A stretch of DNA of 64,000 nucleotides. Origin: Tetraselmis striata. Lineage: Eukaryota; Chlorophyta; Chlorodendrophyceae; Chlorodendrales; Chlorodendraceae. The position numbers were made by a program, and so were the translations under genes. Position 1 is the stretch's first letter. Each line of letters starts with the position of its first letter. Positions 1 to 11,959 of this stretch are shown one piece after another. Under the pieces are notes generated by a model, which saw nothing but the letters and a program-made list of their open reading frames with translations, searched no databases and was not told where the DNA came from. Location of the stretch: positions 62,001-126,000 of the forward strand of contig VCJN01003007.1 in NCBI GenBank assembly GCA_006384855.1, given 5' to 3'.

Positions 1-3000
1 ACCACATCAGTTTTGTGTCTTTTAATGTACCCACATGGGAGTCAGGATGCAGGGAGACCACAGGCGTCCCCAGCGGCATGATCGCAGGTGGCACCATGCT
101 CTACGCTGAGCAGCCACCTACGTGCAGCAACGTTTCAAACTTGGACGTCATGAACACGCGGCCCAGGTTCTCCACGAGCAGTTCTAGCCGCAGCTCCCTG
201 CTGCCATCCTCTGGCCTCTGCCGCCATGGCAGATGGCATCGACACAATCATCCCAACCCAAAGGTCAGCGTGCAGACAGGCCAGCGTCGCAGCAGAATAA
301 AATCAACCTCAGTAGCCACTGTCACCAGAGTGGTACAGCCGCAGTGCCAGCACACCTCAAGGAGCTCAATCTCTGGACAGGGCGCCGACACCGAGGGCCG
401 CTGCCACACAAAGCCCTTGGCCCGGTCGCTCGAAGATGCTGGCGCCGTTCTTGAGCACCAGGATTGCCACGTCTGTATGCGATCTCTGCGCACACAACAC
501 ACGCGCCGGCAAAAGGACTCAGGGACGGTTTGGGTTTTGTTTGAGCAGCCATCCTCGATCAGCGCACAGCCAATCACGGGGCGGGTGGGGGCGCCGGGGT
601 GACCCCATACATGAATATGCTAATGATGTACCTATGCACAGCAAACATGAGCATATTTTGCTTACACCTGCATGTTCCTTTTGATTCATTCATGCATACC
701 ACAACTATCTGTGTACCACACAGCAAGGCATCTGACACTCTGGTTGTGCACACAATCAAGGATTCACCTGGGGTGTGTGTGTGTGGGGGGGGGGGGGGGG
801 GGGGGGGGTGCGAAGAGGGATAACTACCGTATAAATGCGTCGCAATGCACCATGAAAAACAACAAAAGGATACAAGGCCGCAGTAAAACAAATGTTACTT
901 TGCGGGTAAGCAATTCAAGCGGCATGGGTAAGCAGGTGATGGTTCAGGGGGCGTTAAGAGGCTACTGTACCTCACGCCAGCAAGTTCCACGCGGCCGCCG
1001 GCATGCTGCGTCACGGTGGAGCGGTACAGCGTGTACCCAAAGCTCTGACCGCCGCCGTTGTGGATGGGCAGCTGCTCCATGGTGAGCGGCACTTCGCTGA
1101 AGGGACACGCCGTGAGGATGACAGTGTCAGCCCATACATGTGCCTCATGATTCAGGAGGGGCGCCCTCTGCCCTGTGCGGCATGGTCCCACCTTATAACA
1201 GGGGCTGGCAGCGCGCTGTCACAGTCCAAGAGGGGCAGCCATTCTTGCATCAGAATGCGGCCGAGCTCCTGCATGTTCCGAGATGCGCAGCATCAGTCGC
1301 GGCATTAACTATCTATTAATGGTATATCAATAGACCCAGCGGCCGCCACATCCACCCACTCGCCCACACACTTTCACCCGAAATCATCCCTGCCAAACAG
1401 AATGACAAGGGACGTCATCGTTGTTGTGGGGCCATTGCCTTGCTGCTGTTGCCTGGCTGCGCGGCTGCCGCGTCAACCTCCAGTTCTACGGCCTGAAGAG
1501 GCACAGCAGAGTGGCCACATCAGCCGAGCCGGCAAGGAGCCAAGTGGCATGTGTATACAGGAAACGCGTAGGTGGTCTCGCAGGTTGTATAGGGAACGCA
1601 CCGGCATCGTCTTCAAGCCCAGGCGCCCCATCTTGGGGTTCTCCGCCTTCCATGCCTGCAGGACCTTCTTAACCTCGTAAAACTTGGCTGTACGGCGGCC
1701 GCCCTCGTCCAGCAGGGTGTCGTAGTCGTACGAGGTGGTTACCTGGCAGCCAGGGGCCGGCACAGAGAGAAGTCATGGCAGATGTCAGGCTCAGTCAGGT
1801 CAGTGCTCTCAGCCATTTGCCTCGAGCGGCCTCTGGGGCACTGGTCAGGCACAGCACTAAGTACAGCTAACAGCATTAAGTACGGCGACATTGTGCGGGT
1901 GCCGGCAGCTCAGGGCGGAAATAGGGGGCGACAGGAGAGGGCGCACGTAAGAGAACTTCTGCTTGAAGACGCAAGACCCCTGGCTGAAGCCCCAGGAGGT
2001 GCCGCCGTGGAACATGTACACATTGAGCGACTGCTCGTGCTTTCGGAGCATGTAGTCGATGCCAGACGCCAGCGCCTGAAGCCACAGTCACATGTGTATT
2101 CAGGCTCCATAAGCAATCCCAGGCGCTGGTCTTGGTGTGACCATGCTGGACTGCTACCGCACCTGCCTGGAATTCACATTCATGCTAGTGCATACATACA
2201 CATACACATACACATATTTACATACCTACCTAAATAAATACATATATATATATACATATGTACGTGTAGAAATATTCATACTCGTACAGATACGCGGCCC
2301 TACATATATGAGAATTGTGTGTGTAGATGTGTGCAGAGAAGGAGGGGGGGGGGGGGGGGGGGTGAGCAGATACAAGCAAAAGTAAGAAAAGTCTAAATAT
2401 GTACGGGATGCCCCCCCCCCCCCCCCCCCCCCCCCATGTCCTTCAACGGCAGCGCACGTACCATCCCATTGACACGCGCGTGCGAGTGGGCGCCCCAGTG
2501 GTCAAACCAACCGCCCCAGAGCTCCATGGTCATCCTGGGTCGCTTGTGCTGCGCCTGGTTAACAATCAAGCTCGCGATCGCCATATCCGCCTGGCGCATG
2601 TACTGGCCGGTCCTGTCTTTCCCAAAGTTGGATGTCTGCAGCAGATTCTCGTGCCGGGCGAACTCCTCGAGATATGCTCCCCTGGAACGGAGCATACCAC
2701 CTTCAGGCGCATGTGGGGGACATTATCCCCTAGATTTCTTAGGAGCCGCGGCTCGTGGGCAGACATGGGCCCTGCACAGCGCCAAATTCAGCAGCTCGGG
2801 GACACGTACAAGTGCATCCGCTGAGGAGGGTCGCTTGTCAGCAGCGGCAGCGTGATGTCAGCCTGGCGGAGTAGCGTCACCAGGTGAGCCATGTACTGCG
2901 CCCCGGCGGTCTTGTTGCCGCTGAACTGGGCGTAGTTTCCGTACTCGTTCTCCACCTGCACCATGATGACTGCCCCCCCGTGCTGGACCTGCGGGCGGCA

Positions 3001-4243
3001 TCGCGCACGGCCAAGGTCACAGGGGTGGCAGCATGTGGACGGTGCCTTCAGCAGGTAAGCGCGGGCGCGTACTTGCTCCGGGGCTACCATCGGCAGCAGC
3101 GTCCCCCACCATTCATCCACCGCCGCAATGTACGTTGGCTGTGATCAGCAGCCAACAGGAGGCCAGCGTGAGTGGGTGCAGAGTGTGGCTAGTAGAGTGA
3201 GGGACACACATGTTCTGGAAGGCTGCATGCATGGCATGGCATGGCATGCCATGGTATGAGGGCTGAAGGCAAGGAGACGGGGTTTCAGGGGGTTCACATC
3301 ATATGTTCGGAGCCGCGCGCCCCTGGCTAGCAACCAGCTCGGCAGCCCGCCGAGATCCATCTCGCTGCAGATGTAAGGCCCTGGACGCAGGATCACCTTC
3401 ACAAAGCGGTGGGCGGCACAGTGAGTGCGCAGCATGTGGGGCAGCAGAGCATGAAGCGGGATTCCGCCCAACCTGACGGCAGCCCACCGCTGCCAAATCG
3501 CACTATTAGCAGCCTGCTGATGGCTATCATGCTAACTCTGTAGGGAGTTAGCACGTAGGCGCGCACCATGAGGCCCAAGCGGCGGGCGAGGCGGAGGAAA
3601 TGCAGCAGGTCCAGCGAGCCTTCGAAGGAGGGCGCAACGGGCGGCGGGTGGCGCTGGTGCAAGCTCCATGGCACGTAGGTCTCTAGGGCGTTGAAGCCCG
3701 CCTCGCGCAGCCGCAGGAGCCTGTCCCACCAGTAATCGCGCGGCACGCGCCAGTAGTGCAGCGAGCCGGAGAGCAACGTGATGGGGCGGCCATCCATCAC
3801 GAAGTTCTTACTGAAGGTCCGGAAATCCGCACTTGCTCCGCCACGCGCCGGTGCCACCCCGACGGCCTGCATCTACCTCTTGACCCTCCGACACGGCCGG
3901 TCCGGTCAAGGGCAGTCGGGAGCTGGCCTGGGGCAAGGTATGGAATGTGAACTGCCGCCGACGTCGTATGTGAGCGGCGGATTGGCAGGCGGCGACTGAC
4001 TGGCGCGAGGTTCAGGTACGACAGGCCCACGAAGCTCCAGGCGATGCACGACAAAACGGCGAGCAGCAGGAGCACCTGACCGCGCAGCAGCCACTTGCTC
4101 GAGCCGGCGCGGCGAGCCAGGGTAGCGTCGCGACTGTCCTGCCGAGCACCTGACGCCGTGCCGCCCTGTCCACCCACGCCGCGCACTCGCGATGAGGCGG
4201 CCAGACGGTGCTGCAGGCTGGGCGTGGTCGCCTCGGCAACCAT
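1..4243 (-). CDS. GH35 beta-galactosidase, multi-exon, 3' end off the left edge
   Basis: Family 35 glycoside hydrolase, which removes terminal beta-galactose from glycans. The proposed ATG is the complement of 4241-4243. The first exon encodes a basic N-terminus and one hydrophobic segment near residues 50-72 ([20 protein letters not shown]), a signal anchor or signal peptide, so the product should enter the secretory pathway. Conserved blocks run downstream in family order on the minus strand: [20 protein letters not shown] and [11 protein letters not shown] (about 3.84-3.55 kb), [20 protein letters not shown] (about 3.4 kb), [11 protein letters not shown] with the acid/base Glu (about 2.95 kb), [12 protein letters not shown] with the nucleophile Glu (about 2.5 kb), [10 protein letters not shown] (about 2.0 kb), [14 protein letters not shown] (about 1.72 kb) and a C-terminal [12 protein letters not shown] block (about 0.2 kb). 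At least nine exons are implied; exact splice sites were not all resolved. Both catalytic glutamates are present, so it looks functional. Confidence 0.88.
2195..2435. repeat. Low-complexity intron: ATAC/TATA run, then G19 and C25 tracts
   Basis: Inside a GH35 intron. CATACA/TATATA microsatellite at about 2195-2270, G tract at 2344-2362, and a 25-base C tract at 2411-2435 that ends just beside the exon carrying the nucleophile Glu. Confidence 0.8.
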
Positions 4244-4829
4244 ATTTATTTTCCAAGTAATATTCAATATTGTGCGCGCGGCGCCGCAGCCAGCCGGTTT
4301 CCCAATGCAGTTAGTGCCAAGTATCCCGTAGGGCCAGACGACGAAGGGAAGGTTATCCCGAAGTGAGCGGCATTCGACTCAGTGTGCTGCTGCCGCTTGT
4401 CAGAGCGTCGACCGCGAGGGTGAGGTGCAGTAGCAGCAGCAGTAGCAGGAAGTACTCGATCGTCAGGCGGCAGGTCTAGCGGCGGGCCCACGAGAGGACC
4501 GGGGAAGACGGTCGTGAGCAGATACCTGCTGTAGCAAGGATACCATCTAACCGTCCAAGTAGTACCCGGATACACGTAGTCGTCGTGATTGCGCAGGCGG
4601 CGCGCGCGCTGGCAACCCGCGACACCTCATATTTTTCCGCCCCCGGGACAGGACTGGCACCAGTGAAACCCTTGCAGCGTCCCTACGACGGCCGTTTAGG
4701 CAGCAATCCAGCTACGGCAGGCCTTGGGTAGGCGACGCTCCGTTATAGTCATCAAGCATCAAATTGCCAAAGCGTTCTGCAAGACTAATTGAAGGCTAGT
4801 GATGGAATTTCCAACACCTCATATGGTAC
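4244..4829. other. Upstream flank of the GH35 gene, no gene seen
   Basis: Presumed 5' region of the minus-strand GH35 gene. I see no ORF with family features. A short motif, CCCGGGACAGGACTGGCACC (about 4641-4660), recurs in diverged form near 24332 and 52620, so part of this stretch may be repeat-derived. Confidence 0.4.
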
Positions 4830-5130
4830 GTGGTGTTTCAAGTTGAGTCTGCTTCTGCCAAGAAGGTCGTGCGGGAACTTTTACACCGACAAAGTCGAAA
4901 TTGGCATGAAGGTTTAGTGAAATGTGGAGGGAAAACGGAGTCACGGAGGGCGCTATGTGTAACACAGCGATATGGGAAGATGACAGGCTCAGCTGTTACG
5001 GCGGCTTTTTTGTCTACTCGTGATGCACACAAAAGGGCAAAACGATGGGTGTAACCCGTACCACTTAGCAACAACAGTAGCCGGAAAAGCAGTTATGAAA
5101 GGAGAACCCCCATAATAAACTAGTTTAGAT
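4830..5130. repeat. Dispersed repeat, copy 1 (partner at about 11480-11675)
   Basis: The order of sub-blocks matches the stretch at 11480-11675: a GTGTAACACA block, an ACAAAAGGGCA block, AACCCGTACCACTTAGCA, GTAGCCGGAAAAGC and a CCCCATAA...TAGATCA end. Both copies read in the same direction. No coding function recognised; it borders the recombinase remnant and may be a transposon end. Confidence 0.65.
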
Positions 5131-5229
5131 CATTTCAAGTTGAGTCTGGTTTTGCTTGTGACGATCGAACGGAGAGAGCGGTAGATTGACGAAGAAGGGA
5201 TAGCGTCAGGTCACGAAGGGGGCACCGGG

Positions 5230-6750
5230 AAGGCAACCGCTGCGGAGTCTTGTTGAACTTGGAAGTGGCGAAGAGCCGCGATGTCATCGAAGGATAACCA
5301 CGTGCTAGGTGAAGGGAGGACGTTATTAGGGTCGATGTAGTTTTGAACGACGTAGTCGGAGCTCGTGGCTCAGCCGCCTTGGTGGCAAGTGTGGAACAAT
5401 AGAACTCAGATGGCGTCAGCAGCAAATGTTGCACCCTTGCGAAGGCTGTGCGAGCTCCGGGAAGTGCCGGCGGGAGGGGCAGCACCGACAATAAGACAAA
5501 CGGCCGTAGAGGTCTAGTCCGACATTGTAGCTACAGTCCAAGATTTGGATTGCTCGGTCGGTGTGACCGCCCAGAAGTTTGTCTCGGCCAAGGCAGCACG
5601 GACTAGGGGGGGCATACTGCACGTTGTCGATTAAGTGGTGGAAAAGACGGACGACGCGGAGTGTTCCCTCACGAGAAGGACAAACACACCAAGGTCGTCG
5701 GGGCCGCGCCGTCCGGCACGCCCTTCTTACGGTACACATGCATGGTGATGTTGCAGGAGTCGACATGCACGCACGTACGTCCCGCAGCATGCACTAGGCT
5801 AGACACGCCAATAAGTCCCCTGGCAAAGAACATGAAGTTGACAACCGAGGCCATGAGGGTCCGGAAGTGGTACTGGTACTCGTGGGGGGGGGGGGGGGGG
5901 GGTAGCAGACACAGTCGACTCGGCCCGCTCGACGAAAGCGTAAGCGGCATAAGCATGCAGCGGGACATGTAAGGGCGCATCCTCCGTGCGGCGTTGTCTT
6001 AACAACATGCCACGACGCGCGGCGGTAAGGTGCATGATGTCCTTAGCGATGGGGTCGAGGTTGTGTAGTTCGAAGAACCTGTGGATTGCTGACATGTAGG
6101 GCGGCAATGACTCAAACCCAATGTGGCCCCACTCAGCAATCCAAGCGACGTACTGGAGGACAGTGGCAGTGGTGAGTCGCCCCCAGCGGGCTGATGTCCT
6201 CGGAGTCGTGGTAGAGCTCCGCGAATTGAGACAGCTTGCCGGCGAAGCTCTTGAGCGTTTGGGCGGAGGGTGGGTCGAGGGCCCGCTGCCCCAACTCGTC
6301 CGAGCCGAACGCTTCATGTAGACGAGACCGAAGTGGAGCAGCCTATGGGGCGACAGCTTCGGGCTCGTCAATTACGTAAGTACGACGATTGGCTGACGGA
6401 GTAACAAGGGGCCGGTTCATTTCAGCAAAGTAATCAGTCGCGGCGGTTAGGCTGAGCGCGGTTGATCGGTAGTTGTTTGATGGGTTAGTATGGACACCGA
6501 TACAGGTTTCCGGGGTAGGGTTCATGTAGGAGGGCCGCTCCGCGCGCGTCGCGCTCGTAGCGCATGTCTCGCGAGTAGCGTGCACGCGCGAAAGATTGTT
6601 GTTGCAAACCAGCTGTAACACGTAGAGTAACGACGGACGTAATGATGAGATGGCGGTACGAGAGGCGGTGTGTTGAGCCGCCATGTGGAGTAGTGCGGAT
6701 GGTTGAGCTGCTCTCGGCTGTGGCTGGAAGAAGCGCCGCACCGAACAAGG
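5230..6750 (-). mobile_element. Tyrosine-recombinase (DIRS/Crypton-like) element remnant
   Basis: The minus-strand reading has the signature of algal tyrosine recombinases. A core-binding helical segment, ATVLQYVAWIAEWG then LPPYMSAIHRFFELHNLDP (about 6195-6040), is followed by the start of the catalytic domain, VNFMFFARGLIGVSSL (about 5840-5795), and a tail with YVVQNYIDPNNVLPSP (about 5360-5310). The pieces lie in different frames and a G tract (5884-5902) interrupts them. Some of the frame changes could be introns, but at least one stop sits inside the tail. I could not assemble the full R-H-x-x-R-Y set. The ORF upstream at 6343-6741 may be the N-terminal part of the same element. Family assignment is from motif memory, not a search. 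Confidence 0.5.
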
Positions 6751-7090
6751 TCTAAATGAAGTCTGTAGGGTAAGGGGGGTCCGGTCCAGACACGGGGCGC
6801 TTATCCCGCCGGTGAGGTGCCAGCGTTCGTTGTGCGGCGATTACCGAAAAGTGACCTAGCAAAGCGCATACTTCTCACTTTCCAGCCGGCCCTTAACACC
6901 GGGCGAGGTACTTCGTATGTACTAAATCCGGGCGAGTCGGCGCGGGTACTAATACTGGTAGCGTGTTCTTCATGCGAAACGGTGAACCGTCCGACGACCG
7001 GACGACCCACGCACCACCAGGCCAAGTGCCGGCCTGCGCCCACAGTGGCGTGAAGAGCAGGCCCTCCAGGAGGACACCACCACAGCCACC

Positions 7091-9262
7091 ATGGACACCG
7101 ACAGATCTGATTGAGGAGCAACATACGCCGGGGCCGGCACTTTGCTGGCTGCGCTGAGGGGCGGCAGAGTACAACAACCAGCGATCCGCACGGTCGCAAC
7201 TGCAAAAAATTTCGAAGGCACCCAACTCCCACCAGCAACCCGCCGCCACATACGCGTACTGCAACACCCATCCCACCTGCTCCTCAACGGCCTCCCCGCC
7301 GGCACGGACGATTCCACCCATGCGGCCCTACTGTTCGGCGATTTGGTGGCCCAACATCGAGCTATGGACGAAGAGTCGCGCGGCCGAACTGTGACGAATC
7401 TGATCCGCACCCTCAGCTCCAAAATCGGTGTCCAAATCCTAATAGCAGACGTCCGGGTGGTGACTCGCGGCCCTCCCAAACCCACCGCCGCTGACCCAAC
7501 CGGATCGAGTGACACCAGGCTTCCCACTACCACTGGGTCCGTCATCTTGCGACTGGCCCGCCGAGAAGCGGTCGCTAGCGTATCGCAGACCCAATGGACA
7601 GGAGAGGGCACAACGATCCTCGACCGGCAGGGCCGCCGCTGTTCCACCCGCCTGCTCGGAGCGCCGCATCTCGACGACATCGAGCGACCGGTACACCAGG
7701 TGTGGCTCCGCTCCCCCTCGTTAATGGGCCTTACAGAGGCCGACATGTGGCAGCACCTGGCGGAGGGCCTCCTCCCGGCGTACGACCAACCCCAATCTGG
7801 CGAAGCGGCGGTAGACCAATCGGCGGCAACGCCAACAGACAACCTGAAACACGCCGGCGTGAGAGCATGAGCCGAGTACGAGGCCGACACAGACGCAGAC
7901 GACGCCGCCATCTGCCCCCCGAGCCGCACCCTATTGGCCCTCCTGGAGGTCCGCGAGGTGTGGAAGGCCCGCCGCTCGGCCGACTCGGTGCGACTCGAAC
8001 TCCTTGATCCCGAAGCGGCGCGCCTACTACATTATGTGTGCCGCGACGTCGTACTGGGGCTGCCGTTTGGCGACCAGACGGGGGGCCAAGCGGTGGTCCA
8101 TGTCACCGTCGAACACAGCGAAGAACGCGAGGACCCGCCAACCACCCCACACATGGGAGTGCTGCCCCCAGCCATGTCCAAGCAATTCTTCCGATGCGCT
8201 CTGACGGCTAGAGCGATCTGCACCGCCCCCCTAGCCAACCTGGAGCTGCCGACGGTCGAGCAGCTAGCAGAGGCCATCGCAGCCACCAACAGCCAGCGTA
8301 TCAACACACCCCCGGAGCTGCAGCACGCCCAATGACTGACGGACACCATGATGGCTGCTGGCGTCGAGATGCCGCAATACCACACCGAGCCGACACTGCT
8401 GCGCGTGGGAGACGACAATCTATGCGCCATCTCCCTCGTCAAAGAGGACGAAAAGTTCGCGGACACCTTACGCATGTCAATGGCCCTCACCTCTCCTATC
8501 GCAATGCCTGGCAGTGGCCCTCACCTTTCCTGTCGCACTATTACGGGCGGTACTCCTCAGACCCATCGTCATCTACCTCACGGAGTCCAAGTTCGATCCC
8601 TACTCGGAACTACTCACACACCCCTTCAGCCAGACGAACCGGGGGGCGGGAGAACTCGGCGGCAACATTGGCCACAACAAGCTCCGACGCACAACGATGG
8701 GCTTGCGTGAGAAGGCTCGAAAGACCCCTCCAGCATCCGTCGCCCTCCGGGCCGAACAACGCCCAGACTACACTCTCACCCTGCAGCTAAACGCCCGCCA
8801 CCACAGCATCATCGGTGGCACCCGCGGACTGACAGAACGGAGCAATGGTGTAAGACAGACTCGACAGCGTGCGGGAAGATCTTGACCGCGCCAGCTGAGG
8901 TACCGGCCGAGGGGCGGCTTGCGGGAGTGCGGGCACAACGTATGCACCACCACCAGCCGGCCCAGCCCAACTGACACTACCAGCGACCCCGACAGCCCAT
9001 GCCGAACCTCAGATCCACAACACTTCCCCCTGGGTTCGAGCACATGATACAGAGGCAAGGAGCGGTCGCCAATGCCGTCGCAGCCATCGACCAACGCCGA
9101 GCAGCAACGGAGCACGCCCCCGGAGCAGCCCACCCAGCCCATGCATCTACAGCCACAGCCCCAGCGGCAACCGCCATGACTGGAGTGCAGGCGGAAGACG
9201 AGGACGAGCTTGAACTGAACTACGAGGAGAACGACAGCACCACGGATGTGGACACCGCCTAG
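7091..9262 (+). pseudogene. Decayed transposon-type ORF with in-frame TGA codons
   Basis: An ATG in good context (CCACCATGG, 7091) opens a reading frame that continues to about 8510 with only three stops, all TGA (7112, 7868, 8333); each could derive from CGA by CpG deamination. A near-perfect direct duplication of about 38 bases at about 8480-8550 then shifts the frame, and the same protein seems to resume in the frame that is open at 8514-8885. A possible acidic tail (EDEDELELNYEEND) lies at 9180-9262. The product would be roughly 600 residues and is not recognised; no zinc knuckle or enzyme motif is visible. The block TGEGTTILDRQGRRCSTRLL (about 7600-7660) is conserved at protein level in a second copy near 55040, which argues that the ORF was once coding and is repetitive, probably an ORF1/gag-like protein. 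Confidence 0.55.
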
Positions 9263-10547
9263 CGCGGAACAGCGGAGGCACCGGGTATGCTGACATTACC
9301 CTCGACTCCTTCCAACGCTCAATATAGCACCGCACATTCCGCGAAGGCACACCCGAAGGCACCACCGAACGACTGGTCGAGCTACATCACCTCACCACCG
9401 CAACCACAGAGCTGCTTGCTCAGTCCTCCCCAGCCAGTCAGCATGCACTCGCGGCCGACCTAGCCATACTCACAACGGAGTCACATCGATTGCGCAATCC
9501 ACAGCGCCACTCGATCCAGCTCGACCACCACCCCCGCCAGCCACTCCCAACAGGCAAGGGCAAGGCAGCCGCATCTGCCAAGCACAAGAAGAGGCAGCCC
9601 AGGGGTCGTAGCCGCTTAGGCGGCGCCACCCGCAACCGCAGCAGGAGCAAGCCGCGCCTCTATGGCACTCGCGACTCCGACAGCGAATGGGAAACGGGCG
9701 ACGAAGCAGCCCAGCCATCTGGTAGCTCGCATCAGTAACTGCCGACGAAGCAGGCGTGCCAGGATGTCGGCGATTTCGGGGGTTTCGTCATGCTTCTGGC
9801 TGATGTGGATGCAGAAAGGCGTAGTAAGTAGCACCTTCCCCCGCCCCCACCCCCGGCCCCCCTCCCTACCCCCATCACGAGCAGGCCAACTGACTCAAGA
9901 ACACGGGCCACTACTGACCCATGTGACCGGTGCAGCTACGAATATATCACACAATCATGACATCACCGCCCAAAACGCAGAACATCCCCATCGCTGATTA
10001 CCACAACATGCCACATACAACAAATACTCACTCTCGTGAAGGAGGTAGGGCATCGCAGCCCCACTAATAATCCTACTGGCCGGCTCAGCGGTGGGTAAAT
10101 ACTGAGCAACACTTAGCTAATCCGGTCAGCCCCCTTCCCCTATCTCACCGTAGTAGCTGTAGGCGGGACGCTTCGGCTGCCTAAGCTTACTTGCTGAGCT
10201 CTGAATGGGATAGGCCTGACTTAGGTAGGGACAGCATGGGGGCGCTGCTGTCCTAGCTACATCCCGCTGGAAGGAGGAGGGGCTTGGACACACAAGAGGA
10301 CGGCCGGTAGCTTGAGCTGTAATTACACCTAGTGTTCCCTACCGTGGTTAGAGATAGCAGGCCGTAAAAACAACTCAGTCTGAGCCAGTGGCAGCATCAG
10401 ATTAGCAATCAGATTAGCATCAGATTTCAATTTCAATTTAGCAAAGCGCCAGCAGCTCCGACGAAGGGCGCCCCACGCCACCACTTGTGCTCACCTTCGC
10501 GGCCACGCCCGCGCGCGACCGCCGCCACGTCCACGTCCACGCCCGCG
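9263..10547. other. Repeat-like region, one small basic ORF
   Basis: Positions 9490-9738 (plus) can encode 82 residues rich in Lys, Arg and Ser (KGKAAASAKHKKRQPRGRSR) with an acidic end; it may be a tail of the decayed ORF upstream in a shifted frame. The rest (9740-10547) shows no supported gene. Confidence 0.3.
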
Positions 10548-10811
10548 TCATCTGAGCGTTGCCATCACCAGAGCAGTGGCGGTAACATTCGCGCTGCCGG
10601 CGACCGTCACCTCGAAGATCCGACGCTCGTAGTCCTTCATTACGTCCCCTAGAATTGCAGGGCCCAAATGCCCGGCTGCAGGCTGAAAATGCTGAGCCCG
10701 CAGCACGTCCATCAAGCCTTGGTCACTGTGCACACGCTTGATCTTGTTAAGCCTCCGAAGGAAGGCTAGACGAAAGCGAAAAACCTTGTCGATGGCCTCG
10801 GCGTGATTCAT
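10548..10811 (-). CDS. Hypothetical small ORF, 87 residues
   Basis: Opens with ATG at 10811 and encodes MNHAEAIDKVFRFRLAFLRR and further residues with amphipathic, protein-like composition. No family recognised. It lies in a transposon-rich stretch and could be a fragment of a mobile-element protein rather than a gene. Confidence 0.25.
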   Translation of the reverse strand: MNHAEAIDKVFRFRLAFLRRLNKIKRVHSDQGLMDVLRAQHFQPAAGHLGPAILGDVMKDYERRIFEVTVAGSANVTATALVMATLR

Positions 10812-11039
10812 GGCGCGCGCAAGCTAGGGGTTGAAGTCTTGATTAGCAGCAGGGACTTAAGGTAGCAAATCGTCAGCAAGGGCCACAAAAAGAGCAGCCA
10901 TGTGGGCCCCAAAACACGTATCCAAATGTAATCCTCCTAGGCCGGCAGACGCCGGTCAATCATCCTGCTTGAGGTAGTCGTTCGTCACGTCGGTACGCAA
11001 AGGGAAAAGCCTAGGCACTCAGCTGACCGGTCGAACGTC

Positions 11040-11180
11040 CTTGTAACCACTCTGCTCGTTGCGGTAGCTCTGGCACCGCGAGGTAGTCGTCCTCGTCACT
11101 CACGGATTTTCTCCAACACGGCCGCTCTGGGCTAGCTCTAGCAAGTCGGGCCGCGCTGCGGCTCCCCCGCTGCTTGTCGG
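11040..11180 (-). repeat. SDEDDYLA repeat module, copy 1 (partner at 46310-46430)
   Basis: On the minus strand this stretch reads a CGGCCCGACTTGCTAG block, then GCGGCCGTG and GTGAGTGACGAGGA(C/T)GACTACCT. The same order is found on the plus strand at 46310-46430. Both can translate to a peptide with VSDEDDYLA, so it may be a conserved coding scrap of a repeat. Confidence 0.6.
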
Positions 11181-11479
11181 TTCTCCCGCAACTACGGGCT
11201 ACCCGGACCCAGAACCATATGTGCTCCGTATCCATCAGCACCACGTTCCGAGCCGTCAATTGGCCCAACGACGATGTGAGCTCGAGCATCAATAATGTAG
11301 ACTGGGCATGTATGCATGTGTGCTTGCAACAATTCGAGCGTAGGCTAGGTGACGGGCTCTTCTCCATCTAGCATGGTGACGCACGGACGTACGGATGGTA
11401 ATTATACACACGGATGGTGAGCCGGGTGTATTCTTGAAACGGGTTGTGATCTTGCTCGCAACAGGTTACGAGACAGTTA

Positions 11480-11675
11480 ATCGTTCTGTGTAACACAACG
11501 AAACTGGAAGATTGCACGCTCAATTGTTGCGCCTGCGTGTATGTCTACTTGAGCTGCATACAAAAGGGCACATCGACGGGTGAATTCCTTAACCCGTACC
11601 ACTTAGCAGCATCGGTAGCCGGAAAAGCGGTAGGTAGGAAGGGAGGAAACCCCATAAACTGGTATAGATCAATAT
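11480..11675. repeat. Dispersed repeat, copy 2 (partner at 4830-5130)
   Basis: Shares the ordered blocks described for the first copy, with substitutions and small indels. It lies just upstream of the reverse-transcriptase remnant. Confidence 0.65.
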
Positions 11676-11959
11676 CGTAGGGCATCCGGATCATCCACCG
11701 CCGTACCGCAACAAAAGTGAAATATACACGCCAAATACAAGTAATGGTACTGTTGGTACCCGCGACGAGGAACGGGTATGGCCGCGCGCGCCGCGCCGCA
11801 AGCACGCTCATGCGCGCTATGTCCTCTACTGCTACGGAGCGCAATGCGTTGGAACTTGGTGCTGGGGACATGAAGGGGTCCGTTCGGCTCATTGGCTCAT
11901 CGGCAGCGTGCTCGTCCGGTACGCTATGCACGTCCTCTTGCGCGCTCATGGCGAGCCCA

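Noticed and set aside
6970..7929. 319-codon minus-strand ORF
   Set aside because: Antisense to the decayed transposon ORF, which has protein-level conservation with a second copy; the minus frame has no family features.
7112..8335. Selenocysteine or reassigned TGA code in the alga
   Set aside because: The host genes here do not need TGA read as an amino acid, and the exchanger ends on TGA; decay of a transposon ORF explains the TGAs.
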